A stretch of 64,000 nt of DNA from Euphorbia lathyris (Eukaryota > Streptophyta > Magnoliopsida > Malpighiales > Euphorbiaceae), in the NCBI RefSeq assembly GCF_963576675.1, contig NC_088916.1, positions 81,733,501 through 81,797,500 on the forward strand. Direction: 5' to 3'. The translations under genes were made by a program, and so were the position numbers. Shown in pieces: positions 44,485 to 56,120 of this stretch. The notes under the pieces were generated by a model, which worked only from the letters and a program-made list of their open reading frames with translations, made no database searches and had not been told where the DNA came from. Numbering within the stretch: position 1 is the first letter of the stretch; every line of letters starts with the position of its first letter.

Positions 44485-45480
44485 GTCCATGGGTCGGACT
44501 TAACGGGTTTTTTTTATATAAAAATGATGGGTACGGTTCGGTTAACTGGTCCATTGGGTCTAGAAATTGACCGAACCATTATCAACGGTTTTTAGCCATC
44601 CAAACCGAAACCGGTCTATACTTATCGGTTAACCATTACTTTCGGTTAGGTTTTTCGGTTAACGATTTTTAACCATTTCTCACTGGTTAACCAAAAATCA
44701 ACGGTTAATCATAATTTTTACCCAAACCTAAATTTTTAAACAATATTAAAATACACATAGTTTCAAATATACAAACGAAATGAATTCATATAAAAGTTCA
44801 AAATTCAAACGTAAGTACTGGATAGTATATAATTAGTATTTTATGTATGTATTTTGTTTGTATTGACAAAGAAAATAAATAAATATATTTTTTAAGTATA
44901 TATATATTAAACGGTTCGGTTAACTGTTAACCGCGGTTTTTGTACATTTCAAATCGAAACCGAACCGAAAACCAAACCAGACTATTTTTTCAACCCTAAA
45001 GGAAAACCGTCGGTTTGGTTAACCACCTTTTTTGGTTCGGCTTACCAGTTTTCAGTTCGGTTACCGGTTTGTCTGGTCAGGGCCGTTTAAACATTTTTGG
45101 GGCCCTGTGCTAAATGAACAAAAAAATTAGGCCTTATTTATTAAAAAAAATAATGTTTCTACAAAATGAAACACCAAAATACTTTTTAACTTGATTTTTA
45201 ACATACTAAATATAATAAAAATAATTAAATTAGATATTGTATAATAATAATAATAAAAATTGGGCCCCTTAAGACTCTTAGAGCGTTAATTTTCTGGATA
45301 CGTTAACATTTACTTAATTTTTCACATAATAATTAATAATAATCATTTATTTAGATTTGTATAATAAAAAAAAACTGGGCCCTCTTAAATTTGTGGCCCT
45401 GTGCGGGAGAACTCCTTGTACACCCTTCTCCTACTCTCCTGTGTCTGGTTTTTTTCCCACCCCTAAGTCCAACCCATGAT
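44485..45480. repeat. Repeats rich in CGGTTCGGTTAACC and GGGGCCC words
   Basis: 44500-45070 is dense in cggttaacc and ggttcggtt words on both strands, as in degenerate non-autonomous elements. 45078-45460 has cagggccgtttaaacattt at its left and ggccctgtgcgggagaac at its right, with ggggccctgtgc inside, suggesting a separate hAT-like element. Borders uncertain. No gene. Confidence 0.4.
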
Positions 45481-45814
45481 TAATTTAGATAGACCCGGAC
45501 TTAAGAATCAAATCCTAAACCTAACCCATATAAACCCACTAAAAACATATACAAATTTTCTTATTATAAAAAATAAAATTTATTCTTAAAAATAAACATT
45601 TAATTATAAATATATAAATTTGCTAATTAATATTAATAAATCGGGTCGGGCTGGGTCGACCCATGCTATTTTCATCAGTCTCAAGCCCGTCCAAAAAATA
45701 GGCGGACTTTAGTGGACTGGGTCGGGTTGGGCCTAACATTAATTTTCATTTTCCAACCCCAACCCAAGAGACATGGGCCTGGACAGGCCGGGCGGGTACT
45801 TGGACACGTGGGCA

Positions 45815-46590
45815 TGTCAATTAGTAACAGATCACAAACATATAATTAGACGTAAAAAAAAATTGAAAAAAATACAGTCTTTTATACGAGCTCGACAAAA
45901 AAATTCAAATATTTCACCGAATTTATAAATATTAATCTTCAATCCTATTATTAAATCACAAAAAATATGATTTTTTTTAGAACCAACTGATATGCAATTG
46001 GTGAAGAATAAGAAACAAAATAGCTGTGTTTTATAATAATGTCTAAAATTGAGTCAACTTGCCAACATTAGGAGTAAATTTGCTTTTGACTGCCTAATTA
46101 GGAGTAAAATCGCACCATTTTAGACTTTAAGGATAAAATTGCTCCTAGCTGTAAATGTTAAGGGTATTTTTATTCTAGAAAAAGATTTCGTGTTTTTTGT
46201 GATATAATAGTAGAATTGGAGATTAATATTTATTTCGATCAAAAAGAGATTAATATTTATAAATTCGGTGAAATATTTGAATTTTTTTTCCAACGCATGC
46301 GAAAGACAATATATTTTTCTAATTTTTTTCCACGTCTAATCATATGTTTGTGACCTGCTACTAATAAGTGATAAAATGACGCACATGTGAAGTTTAGATG
46401 ACAAGATTCATGACTGAGAAGATATTTTGATGAATTATTTATCAAATTGACTAAACTTGTCAACGTTAGAGGTAAAATTGCTCATGGTTGTCAATGTTAG
46501 GGGTAAAATTGCATAACTTTAGATATTACGATTAAAATTATTCCTGACTATAACGTTAATGGTGTTTTTGCACCTTATCATTGATTTTAT
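45815..46590. repeat. Dispersed repeat, copy with inverted halves
   Basis: 45815-45965 matches 45-165 of the window. 46185-46370 is an inverted version of the same segment (cgaaagacaatatatttttc, cacgtctaatcatatgttt), so the copy is partly palindromic. The ggtaaaattg lines lie between and after. Confidence 0.55.
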
Positions 46591-46599
46591 AAGTGTTTG

Positions 46600-46835
46600 G
46601 TTGCTCCTTTTCATACTTCTGTTTGCATTTTCACTTCAAAATGAAGAGTTTTAGATGTTTGGTTAGTTACCACATGTTTGCTTTTTACATCTGAAAAGTA
46701 GTATTTCACAAAAGCAGAGAATCCTTGCTTTTTAGAAAATCAGTTTTTTCTAATAGCAAACAACAAACCGTAACAGCAAATAGCAAACATCAAACATCAA
46801 CAGCAAACGGTAGGTAAAACAAACCACCCTTTAAT
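46600..46835. repeat. Probable hAT-like MITE
   Basis: Starts gtgtttggttgctccttttc and ends aaacaaaccaccctttaata, roughly inverted ends, with repeated agcaaac and atcaaac words before the right end. Non-coding. Confidence 0.4.
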
Positions 46836-47049
46836 ATGACTATTTCTAATTTCTCTGAAACCTATTTAATTTTCTAATTTAAATTATTACTCATTCATTA
46901 CAATTAATTTCCATAATTTGTCTGCCCTCAATTTTTTCCTATGATTTAATTTACTTAATTATTTAGACTATCTTCATAATTGGTTAAAAAAAATAACTAT
47001 CTTCATAATACTTATATTACATTTTTATTTCTATAATTTCTATAATAAA

Positions 47050-47401
47050 TTATATAAATACAAATCGAACGGACTCCCACAAATCGTACTGACCACTCAA
47101 CGTCCTTTGGAAACCTTCACACCACTCCGTATTCATCTCCATCAGTCCGCTATCAGACCACCTCCCAACTAGTTCATTACTAGAACCCGACGTCTTCACT
47201 CGGAAAACACCACACATCGACCTCGCATACAATGGTTCGGCAACGTACTCCGTAGGAGGGACTAATTGATTAGACATATGGGCCAAGTACACAAAACTCA
47301 ACAGCCAAGTACACGTCCAACCATGGGCTCGTCCAGGTCAGGCCCAGCTTCAGACCCTCTGTATAAGGACATCCAAGTCGAATTGAATGAGGTCTGATCC
47401 A
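47050..47401 (+). repeat. LTR-like repeat A, copy 1, truncated
   Basis: Shares cttcactcggaaaacaccac, atggttcggcaacgtactcc, gacatatgggccaagtacac and aggacatccaagtcg...gaggtctgatc with copies at 56121-57590 and 57610-58030. A TATA-like gtataagga lies at 47361. It is probably the LTR of an unrelated Gypsy element. It stops abruptly at gtctgatcc, where the duplicated Athila locus begins. Confidence 0.6.
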
Positions 47402-47805
47402 ATAACATATTATTAATCATAGAAAATAAAAAATACGCTTAGAAAAACTTGAATCTATGATTAATCTGATCCAAATGATTTACCTCTATTTCACACTATA
47501 TCTATTTGTTCATCATATTCTCTTATTTTCATTCTTTTTTTCTCTATTCTTTTCATTCATTTCTTTTTTCATATATTCTTTTAAACTTTAAATGGGTAAA
47601 CCGGGATTCCCTACAGGGCGGGAACGGGGATGAATTTTGTCCTTGTTTGTTTCGCGGGGCGAGTATGGGGATTCCCCGTTTAGTCGGGGAACAGGGATGG
47701 GAACTCCAATCCCCGCTTGCCCTGCCCCGTTTACATCCCTACATACAATGGTTCGATAACGTACTGCATAGGGGGACTAATTGAAAAGATATATGGGTCG
47801 GCCTA
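47402..47805 (+). repeat. Duplicated flank of the Athila insertion, copy 1
   Basis: 404 bases nearly identical to 55784-56187. It contains the right part of the GGGGAT-rich TIR element (ending gccccgtttacatcc at 47740), a bit of repeat A, and the target site GCCTA (47801-47805). Because it is pre-insertion flank, its presence twice shows a later duplication. Confidence 0.85.
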
Positions 47806-48972
47806 TGGTGTAGGGAATAGGGACACTAGCAAGTGTACTAGATCGTGTGTAATATTGGCAAGACCAAGTGTCGTATTCCACAGGGATTGCACTCGAATAG
47901 GAAGAATAAGTTACCTTAAGTGTTAGATGTAAATTCTGAAGAGTGATCGTGACTTAATTCATAAACAGAGATATCAAACATGTAAGTAAAAGATGCAATC
48001 AAAATAAACAAACACAGGCCTAACCATGTGCCTAACGAACAACTGTTCCTATCCTTTTTATACGAAGAAGTGAATTAATATTCCTAAGTTGGGTCTTTCC
48101 CTCTTTGGTCACTAAGGTCAGGTATCCCATTTCCAAAGTTCCTAAGTAATTGATATTAACCAAGTCTCCTTGCGCTAATTCAGGAACAAGCATTAGGCTT
48201 AGGGGAACATTCACGAAGAAGCCCCAATATGTGGTGGTTTTTATCTCTGGCTACCACAACATATGCCGATTAACTATTTCTATCATATCGGAGCACTCTC
48301 GTGTCATCTTCAATAACTACCAAATAGACTTGATCATCATCTATTCTTTAAGCAAATTAATAACACTCAATCATGGATAAAACACTTCATTCATTTAGAA
48401 AAGGATACTTATAGTCGCCATTAAATGGCTGGCTAGGCCTGCTGAAGAACTACTCACCCATGACTATGAGTGAACAACTTCTTCCCAAAAACATCATCGT
48501 TCCAAAATAAAAACAGGAAATACTGAAAACTAAGGGTGGCGCTAAAGCCGAGAGATACCTCTTCCTAAAACATTCTTCCTATTTATACTCTTACATCAAC
48601 CCTAATTACAAGGGCAAAGAGTCACAAAAAGGTACAAAACAAGGACAACGTAATCTTCATACACTTGGCGCGAGATGGAGGACTGTCTTGCCTTCCACGT
48701 CTTTCCCCCTTTCTCTCTCCTGTGACTAGCTCGACCCGCGCTGTTATCCATTCTCTTCCAACTGACCCGATAACACTGCATGTTAAGCTGTTTTGTCTAC
48801 TGAGAGGCTGTTCATGAAGATTCCTGCTTGAACTGTAATTTCTGTCTGTTTCTTCCATTACTGGTTGAAAACTGGTACTTTTAAGGCTCTTTTCCATGAA
48901 TGCTTGTCTTCAAAAGTCTGCTCTTTTCCATGAATGCTTGTCTTCAAAAGTCTGCTCTTTTCACTCGCATCA
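47806..48972 (-). repeat. Athila 3' LTR
   Basis: 1167 bp, plus-strand ends TGGTGTA...CGCATCA, so TG at the start of the LTR also in element orientation (TGATGCGAG). It has a 34-bp tandem duplication (two copies of tccatgaatgcttgtcttca, 48892-48950) absent from the copy at 56188-57320, which accounts exactly for the length difference. The polypurine tract follows directly. Confidence 0.88.
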
Positions 48973-50252
48973 AAATACCCCCAACTTAAACCTTTGCTTG
49001 TCCTCAAGCAACACATCAAAATAAAATGGAAGAACAGGATGAGATTACATAACAAAAGAACAACTGAACCGTGCATTTAATGTATCTAGTTATGAAAGAA
49101 ATTCATATGATGAAAAGTTAAGCTGGTACAACTTATTAATGACTCCCTTGATAAGAGATCGATTATTTCCTTGGTACTTCTGGGATTCCTCTCACCTTTC
49201 ATAGTGTTTGCTCTCTCTTTTTTTTGGGTGTTTAAGTCACTCAACAGCTATGTATACCAAGGTTAAGTTTTAACCTGCCTCCTAGTCCAACCGATACTTG
49301 AAAAGAACTTTTGACACCTCGGAATCCTTACAAGGGCGAGGGGTAGTTTGGATGGTGGTTTGATTTGTTATGGAAGGTTAGAGTAGTTGTTTCGTGTTTA
49401 GCGGAGGATTTAGCTTTTGAGGAGCTGGTCATTTTTAGATGGGCTTTCCTGATCGATTCTATTTTCTGATCTTTATTTATTATTTCTTCTCTTTTTTTTT
49501 GGATACAATTGGACAGATTTTCTATTTGATAGTGTCCTTCTTGATATATTATGAGGGAACATGGCCTTTTTTTCTTTTGAAACCAGCTCTCGGCTATTGG
49601 TGTTTGGTGTTTGAGTATGTGAATGTTCATCCTAATGTGTCAAGATTCAATTCTTTCAACTAGAGGGCAGACGAGGCAAAATCTCACTTAACTAAAGCAT
49701 ACAAAGCTCACTCAGAAAAATTAATTGCATACATGTATGCATAATTTAGGCGCAAGTCTCACCGATTGTTTGTACTTAGGATAATATTTGACCTAATCAG
49801 GGATATCACAAATTAAATGACCAGCCTAGACTTCTCATCAAAAAAATTCGTCAGTTCACCACAAGAGTACACCAAAAACATGGAACTCAGCTATGCTAAG
49901 TTTAGTAAAAACATCCCAATGTGAAAATGGATGGTAGAGTTGCGGGTGAGGCGCACAGGGTGATTGTGGTGTTTGTGCTTTGTTTTTCTTTTTGTGGGGT
50001 GGTGCTGAGGTGAAGCGAGGACTAAGCAAAACTTAAAGTGGGGATAAAATGAATGAGCATGGTAAAGTAGTAGTGAACAGCCTAACAGTGTTAAAACGCT
50101 AGTTTCCTACCCCCAACTTAACGAACACATTGTCCTCAATGGAAAATAATGGGGGATGAACCAGACATCAACAAAAACAAGCAAAACAGCAACAGAAGCA
50201 GGTCGAACAAAGGATAGAGCGAGAGGGAGATACACATTTACACTGTAGGGGA
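48973..50252 (-). other. Athila 3' untranslated region and polypurine tract
   Basis: On the minus strand the polypurine tract aagttgggggtattt lies against the LTR (48973-48990). The rest, up to the 3' ORF, has no convincing ORF; it is T- and A-rich in places (49490, 49980). Long non-coding 3' regions are usual in Athila. Confidence 0.7.
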
Positions 50253-51590
50253 TTAGGAGGACTCCGCCTCCACTTCGGCATCTTGTTTTGGGACAGAGGC
50301 AGTGGTGCCTGTTTCAACTCGTTTATTGTGGACGGGGCTCTTTTGCGACTTCTGGGATGCATCTGATTGATGGGGTTTGGCTGCAAACCGGGTGTTTCCT
50401 TCCAGAATAGCTATTCTAGCACGTAGAATCTCCATTTCTTTCTCATATGTATTGATTCGTTGCTCCATGATATGCATATTGCGAAGAATGGTCTCCATGC
50501 TCATCTTAGCGGCAAGGCGGTGGATTTGTTCAGCTGGTGGTGATTGTGTTGGGATGGAGCGAATAGGTGTAATGTGCACAGGTTCTGGGATAGGTTCTTC
50601 GCTTCTGCGTCGCTTGGAGGGACCAGCTGGGTCTTTGTCCTTTTTTCGCAGGTGTTCTGCCTCCCGCCAGAGATACCAGACTCCTTTGATATCGCAACAT
50701 ATCTCAATCCGCTTCATTACCTGCAAATTCAAAGGATCCATTGCTGGACCAAGGGTGAGTGATGTAGTTATTTTAGGATCGAAAAATCCCAAATTCTGAG
50801 CAATGGTTGTGATGAACGGGCCACAGAACAGGCCAGCGACATTCTTCTTCTGTTGGAGAGAGGCAATATATTCAGCAAAATAGTACCCAACATTTAATGG
50901 TTTCTTGTCGCGCAAACACGCCAAGGCAAATAGATCAGCGGATGGAACCGTGGCTTGATGAACCCTGCCAAAGAGTGAGCAAGCCAAAATACGGTGTAAA
51001 TATTTCAATGAATAGCTCTCGATACTTGAGGCCTTGGAGGAACTAGGATTGTACTCAAGATGACCTGTGATGGCATGCCAGAAAGCGCCGGCGTCAAAGT
51101 CCTCAGGAATCTCCCGGTGGGCCGACAAGTAGGGCTCCTCTTCGAGTTTGGTTTGGTCAACCAAGCCAAGGAAGATGTTCATTTTGTTGATGGAGCAGTT
51201 CATGTGGTTCCCCATAAGACGAAATTGGTAGCGTTTGTGGTGGTTGGGGTCGGTGTACTTTACATCCTGTTGGAATGTGGAAATGAACTCCAGTGTGAGT
51301 TCATTATAAGTGCGCTCATCGATGGCCAGAAATTTCTCTAGATTGGCACCGGCTATCATTTTCTTGACCTCTACAGCCAAACCAACTTCTTGTAGACTGT
51401 CCCAACAGATTTGCCTTGTTGCACACAGCTCCGTATTTTTAAAGGTCTCGTAGTTGTTCTGCTCTGTTTCATCGGAGAAAGTAAGGATGTGTTTGGAAAT
51501 GGCACTGGAAGTGTGGGTGCTAGAGCTCCCATCAGTTTTCTTTTCTTTGCCCTTGGTGGCAGTAGCCGACCTTGTATTCTTTCTTGCCAT
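50253..51590 (-). CDS. Athila 3' ORF (ORF-1/env-position protein), intact frame
   Basis: 445 residues from MARKNTRSATATKGKEKK, located between integrase and 3' LTR. The N-terminus is basic and low complexity. About 50-330 forms a folded domain with ICWDSLQEVGL, TYNELTLEFISTF, YQFRLMGNHMN, SLKYLHRILACSLFGR, KKPLNVGYYFAEYIASL and GPFITTIAQNLGFF, which matches the ATHILA ORF-1/plant transposon-type protein group. A basic patch KRRRSEEP follows at about 325-340. A coiled coil lies around 355-395 (MSMETILRNMHIMEQRINTY, then EKEMEILRARIAILEGN), then an acidic tail. There is no signal peptide or convincing membrane segment. The frame is fully open, unlike pol. Role unknown; it may be made from a separate transcript. 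Confidence 0.8.
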   Translation of the reverse strand: MARKNTRSATATKGKEKKTDGSSSTHTSSAISKHILTFSDETEQNNYETFKNTELCATRQICWDSLQEVGLAVEVKKMIAGANLEKFLAIDERTYNELTLEFISTFQQDVKYTDPNHHKRYQFRLMGNHMNCSINKMNIFLGLVDQTKLEEEPYLSAHREIPEDFDAGAFWHAITGHLEYNPSSSKASSIESYSLKYLHRILACSLFGRVHQATVPSADLFALACLRDKKPLNVGYYFAEYIASLQQKKNVAGLFCGPFITTIAQNLGFFDPKITTSLTLGPAMDPLNLQVMKRIEICCDIKGVWYLWREAEHLRKKDKDPAGPSKRRRSEEPIPEPVHITPIRSIPTQSPPAEQIHRLAAKMSMETILRNMHIMEQRINTYEKEMEILRARIAILEGNTRFAAKPHQSDASQKSQKSPVHNKRVETGTTASVPKQDAEVEAESS

Positions 51591-52106
51591 TGTGAAGAGG
51601 TGAAAGGAGGTTTCAGAAATGAAGAACTAAGCGTGATAAGGGAAATGTGACTCCTTTATACAAAATGGTAGCCAACTGAACCGTTGGAGATGAAAGTAAT
51701 CGTTTGAACCAATCAAATTCCTTATTCCACCGCAAGAATAACGTATGAAATTGTCGTGTTTGGGAAAAGAGGTAACCACATCAATTCTTGTGACCGTTGG
51801 AGGCGTAGGTCTGCCGTCTGACAATGTGTCATTAAAGGACAAGTCGGCCATAGGCGGTGAGCGTCTCGTAGGTGATGAGAGAAATGATTGTTCGCATGGT
51901 TCTATGCACTTTGCCATCCATCTATTCAAGATAAAAGAAAATATCATAGGAAAAAGAAAAAAAAATTAGGAAGCTAAAGAACGAAAAAAAATAAAATAAC
52001 GGTGAACGTGGTAAATGAATACTAATTATATTGCAAAAATAAAAGCAGAAAAGAGAAAAGAAGAAAGAAAGAAACAAAATTAAATTTATTGACCCCCAAC
52101 TTGGAA
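51591..52106 (-). other. Spacer between Athila integrase and 3' ORF
   Basis: About 515 bases with no good ORF in element orientation. Poly-purine and AT stretches at 51940-52080. Might hold a promoter or splice signals for the 3' ORF; none could be assigned. Confidence 0.5.
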
Positions 52107-53714
52107 TCATTGTGGGTTGCTTAAACGGTGGGTTGTGCCCGCAGTGGCGGGGGGTTCATGGGCCAGATAGGGTTTCAAACGTTGCCCATTAACTTTGAAT
52201 ATGTCGCCCTTGGTGTTCTGAATTTCGATTGCCCCATGCAGAAAGATTCGGCATACCGTGAATGGGCCAGACCAGCGTGAGCGAAGTTTACCAGGGAACA
52301 GGTGTAAACGTGAGTTATACATGAGTACAGGATCACCTTCTTTCAAATTTTTGGACTGAATACGCGAATCATGCCACAGTTTGGTCCTTTCCTTGTATCT
52401 TATGGCATTCTCATAGGCGAATAAGCGGAATTCATCCATTTCATTTAACTGGGCGCACCTGTTTAGCTTGACATCCTGTTCATCAAAATTTAGAAATGTT
52501 AGTGCCCAGTATGCTCGATGTTCTAATTCAACAGGGAGGTGGCATGCTTTTCCGAACAGGAGTCGGAAAGGAGACATTCCTATAGGTGTTTTATAGGCTA
52601 TTTGGTATGCCCACAGTGCATCGTCGAGTTTTAGAGACCAGTCTTTTCTTGAAGAATTGACTATTTTCTCTAAAATTCGCTTCAGCTCTCTGTTGGATAA
52701 TTCCACTTGACCACTCGTCTGAGGGTGGTATGGTGTAGTTATACGATGCGTGATGCCATATTTCCGAAGTAGTTTCTCAAATATTTTGTTACAAAAGTGA
52801 GTACCTTGATCGCTTATGATTGCCCTCGGTACTCCGAATCTTGTAAACAATTTCTTTAAAAATTTTAGCACTACCTTGGCATCATTCGAGGGACATGCAC
52901 AGGCCTCCACCCACTTACTCACATAATCTACAGCGACCAGGATGTATTGATTTCCGAAAGACATGGGGAATGGTCCCATGAAATCGATTCCCCATACATC
53001 AAAGATCTCGCAGACAACAATGTTGTTTAAAGGCATGGCATTTCGGGCAGAGATTTTGCCTGTTCGTTGACAGTCATCACAGCGTTGAACATACTGTTGC
53101 ACATCCTTGTATATGGTGGGCCAAAAGAAACCGGCTTGGAATACTTTTGCAGCTGTTCGATTAGCCCCAAAGTGGCCACCATATTCTGCGGTGTGGCATT
53201 GTTGCAAGATGTCCATTCCATCTTCGTTGGTTACGCATCTTCGCAGGAGCTGGTCTGCACATAACTTAAATAGATAAGGTTCCTCCCAAATGCAATATTT
53301 TAAATCAGAATAAAACTTTCGTTTTTTATTAGTGGAGTATCGAAAAGGTTTTATTTTGCAAGCCAAGAAATTTGCGATATCGGCAAACCAGGGGATCATG
53401 GAAATCACAAACAGTTGCTCGTCAGGGAACTGGTCGATAATGTCTGGTTGTTTAATTTCGGTAGTGGCTTGGATTCTGGATAGGTGATCAGCAGCTAAAT
53501 TTTCCGATCCCTTTTTATCCTTGATTTCTAAGTCGAACTCTTGTAAGAGGAGCAGCCATCGTATTAGTCTTGGTTTGACGTCCTTCTTGGCAAACAGGTA
53601 TTTCAATGCAGAATGATCAGTGTATATAGTTACTCTGGAGAGCACAAGATAAGGGCGAAATTTATCGAATGTATAGACTACGGCTATTAGCTCATTTTCT
53701 GTGGTTGTGTAATT
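52107..53714 (-). pseudogene. pol: Athila pol: RNase H end and integrase
   Basis: Continues the RT frame after a single TAG (53715-53717). RNase H ends with [11 protein letters not shown] and LAADHLSRI. The integrase zinc motif is H151, H158, C189, C192 (numbering from the Met at 53645). The core is D221 (WGIDFMGPF), D279 (IISDQGTHF) and E315 ([11 protein letters not shown]), D-35-E spacing, with [16 protein letters not shown] after it. The C-terminal part has [11 protein letters not shown]. The frame is open to TAA at 52107, and catalytic residues are all present. Confidence 0.88.
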
Positions 53715-55208
53715 CTACTGAGCTTCATTCAAAGTTTTGCTAGCGTAGTGTATGGGCTTAAACTGCTTGTGAACCCGTTGTCCAAGAACAGCCCCTACAC
53801 TGAGATCACTTGCATCACACATGAGTTCGAATGGTGCATCCCAGTCTGGTACAGTGAGTATGGGTGCATGTGTCAGCAAATTTTTGATATGTTCGAATGC
53901 CTGGTTGCACTCGTTGGTGAAGTTGAACTCAGCTTCCTTGTGTAACAATGCGGAGAGTGGCTGTGCAATTTTTGAAAAGTCCTTGATGAATCTTCTGTAG
54001 AAACCAGCATGTCCCAGGATGCTTCGAATATCCTTGACTGTTTTGGGCGCAGGTAGTTTCTTGATTACTTCCACTTTAGCTTGATCGACTTCCAGCCCCT
54101 TGCTTGATATTTTATGTCCGAGTGCAATGCCTTCTGTTACCATGAAATGGCATTTCTCCCAATTTAAGACCAACTGTGTCTCCATGCATCTTTTTAGAAC
54201 AGCTTCCAGGTTCTGCAAACAGGCGTCGAATGATGCTCCATATACAGAAAAATCATCCATGAATATTTCCACAGTCTTTTCAATCATATCATGAAAAATG
54301 GCCATCATACATCTCTGAAATGTCGCTGGAGCGTTGCATAATCCAAATGGCATGCATTTATATGCAAAAGTCCCATATGGACAAGTAAACGTGGTCTTTT
54401 CTTGATCTTTGGTACAGATATGAATCTGGTTGTAACCTGAATACCCATCCAAGAAGCAATAGAATTGATAACCAGCTAGTCTTTCTAGCATCTGATTGAT
54501 GAAAGGCAAGGGGAAGTGATCTTTCCTTGTTGCTTCGTTCAGCTTCCTGTAGTCAATGCACACTCGCCATCCTGTGATTGTTCTGGTGGGGATGAGTTCA
54601 TCCTTATCATCTTTGACCACGGTGGTTCCCCCTTTCTTGGGAACAACTTGAACAGGGCTGGTCCACACACTATCTGAAATGGAATAAATGATTCCTGCTT
54701 CGATGAGCTTAATCACTTCTACTTTTACGACCTCTTTCATGTGTGGATTAAGTCTCCTTTGCGGTTGTACAGTTGGTCGATGATTCTCTTCCATCAAGAT
54801 CTTATGCATACAGATGGTTGGACTGATCCCCTTTATATCTTCTATTTTCCATGCTATAGCCGTCTTATGTCTTCTTAAGATGGTGAGTAGTCGTTCCTTC
54901 TGATCTTTTGTCAGTGTTGCTGAGATAATCACTGGTCTACCATTTGGTGGATCGAGGAATGCGTATTCCAGATGCTCAGGCAGTTGTTTCAGTTCATGAT
55001 GTTTTTCTTTGTTTCCCTTGTCGATGCCTATCTCAGGGGGGTTATCTTGCTTTTCTTCATTGTTGTTGGGTTCTGGTTCAGAATCGAACAACTGGTCCTC
55101 TTTTTTACGCTTCTGCGCATCAATATGTTCATGTAAGAAAAAAGCATTCCTTTGTATCCATGAAATATCATGAGTCGTCAGATACAGGTGCATGGTGAAT
55201 AGCTTCAT
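53715..55208 (-). pseudogene. pol: Athila pol: reverse transcriptase and RNase H start
   Basis: 497 codons ending in TAG. RT motifs: WTSPVQVVPKKGG at about 182-194, WRVCIDYRKLN at 214-224, catalytic D254 in CFLDGYSGYNQI, GTFAYKCMPFGLCNAPATFQ at 279-298, and FMDD at 316-319. RNase H begins with ELMCDASDLSVGAVLGQ. The line YSGYNQI...DQEKTTFTCPYGTFAY and MDDFSVYG is that of the Athila lineage. The first 15 codons are out of frame with the protease, which overlaps at 55168-55208, so a frameshift separates them. Confidence 0.9.
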
Positions 55209-55645
55209 GCATTTTAAACACTACTTCTTCATTATTTATTTTCAGAATGAGATGTCCCTTATGCACATCAATAACAGCTCTGCCAGTGGCTAGGAAGGGT
55301 CGTCCCAAAATTATTGGAACTTCCAGATCCTCAGCAATATCCATTATGATAAAATCAACTGGTAAAATGAATTTTCCCACCTTAACCAGAACATCTTCGA
55401 TTATACCTTTGGGGTATCGAATCGATCGATCTGCTAGTTGAACCGTAACCTTAGTTGGTCTTGGTTCTCCTAGGCCCAATTGCATGTATATTGAGTATGG
55501 CATAAGGTTAATGCTGGCTCCCAAATCACACAAAGCATTTTGGATAGTAAGTGTTCCTATTGAACAGGGTATAGAAAAACTCCCTGGATCTTTGAGCTTC
55601 TTTGGAATTTGTTGTTTGGCTTGCAGCATGGATGAACTCCCTGGA
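55168..55645 (-). pseudogene. Athila protease, cut off at the 5' side
   Basis: 153 codons with the aspartic protease site ALCDLGASINLMPYS (DLGA rather than DSGA, as in Athila), then IILGRPFLATGRAVIDVHKG. Immediately upstream, at 55646-55661, the reading runs into filler sequence and the TIR element, so gag and the 5' untranslated region are missing. Downstream it is frameshifted into RT. Confidence 0.82.
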
Positions 55646-55661
55646 TGGCTTGCAGCATGGG
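55618..55661. other. Rearrangement junction with duplicated 14-mer
   Basis: ggcttgcagcatgg occurs at 55618-55631 and again at 55647-55660, separated by atgaactccctggat, itself resembling gaactccctggatc nearby (about 55577-55590). Just right of it the GGGGAT-rich TIR element starts mid-body. Short local duplications at a breakpoint are the mark of end joining with template-copied filler. Confidence 0.65.
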
Positions 55662-56120
55662 CGGGAACGGGGACGGGGATGAGACGGGGATGGGAAAGGG
55701 TATCCCCGCCCCGCGGGGATCCCTGAACCCGCCCCGTATTGTGCCCCGTGGGGATTCCAGACGGATTACCCGTTTAATCCCCGATAACATATTATTAATC
55801 ATAGAAAATAAAAAATACGCATAGAAAAACTTGAATCTATGATTAATCTGATCCAAATGATTTACCTCTATTTCACACTATATCTATTTGTTCATCATAT
55901 TCTCTTATTTTCTTTCTTTTTTTCTCTATTCTTTTCATTCATTTCTTTTTTCATATATTCTTTTAAACTTTAAATGGGTAAACGGGGATTCCCTACGGGG
56001 CGGGAACGGGGATGAATTTTGTCCCTGTTTGTTTCGCGGGGCGAGTATGGGGATTCCCCGTTTAGTCGGGGAACAGGGATGGGAACTCCAATCCCCGCTT
56101 GCCCTGCCCCGTTTACATCC
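55662..56120. mobile_element. GGGGAT-rich TIR element, left end missing
   Basis: Body dense in cggggat and atccccg words, ending gccccgtttacatcc. Its right part is the same sequence as 47402-47740. The left terminus is cut at the junction with the Athila protease. It is inserted in repeat A. Confidence 0.6.
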
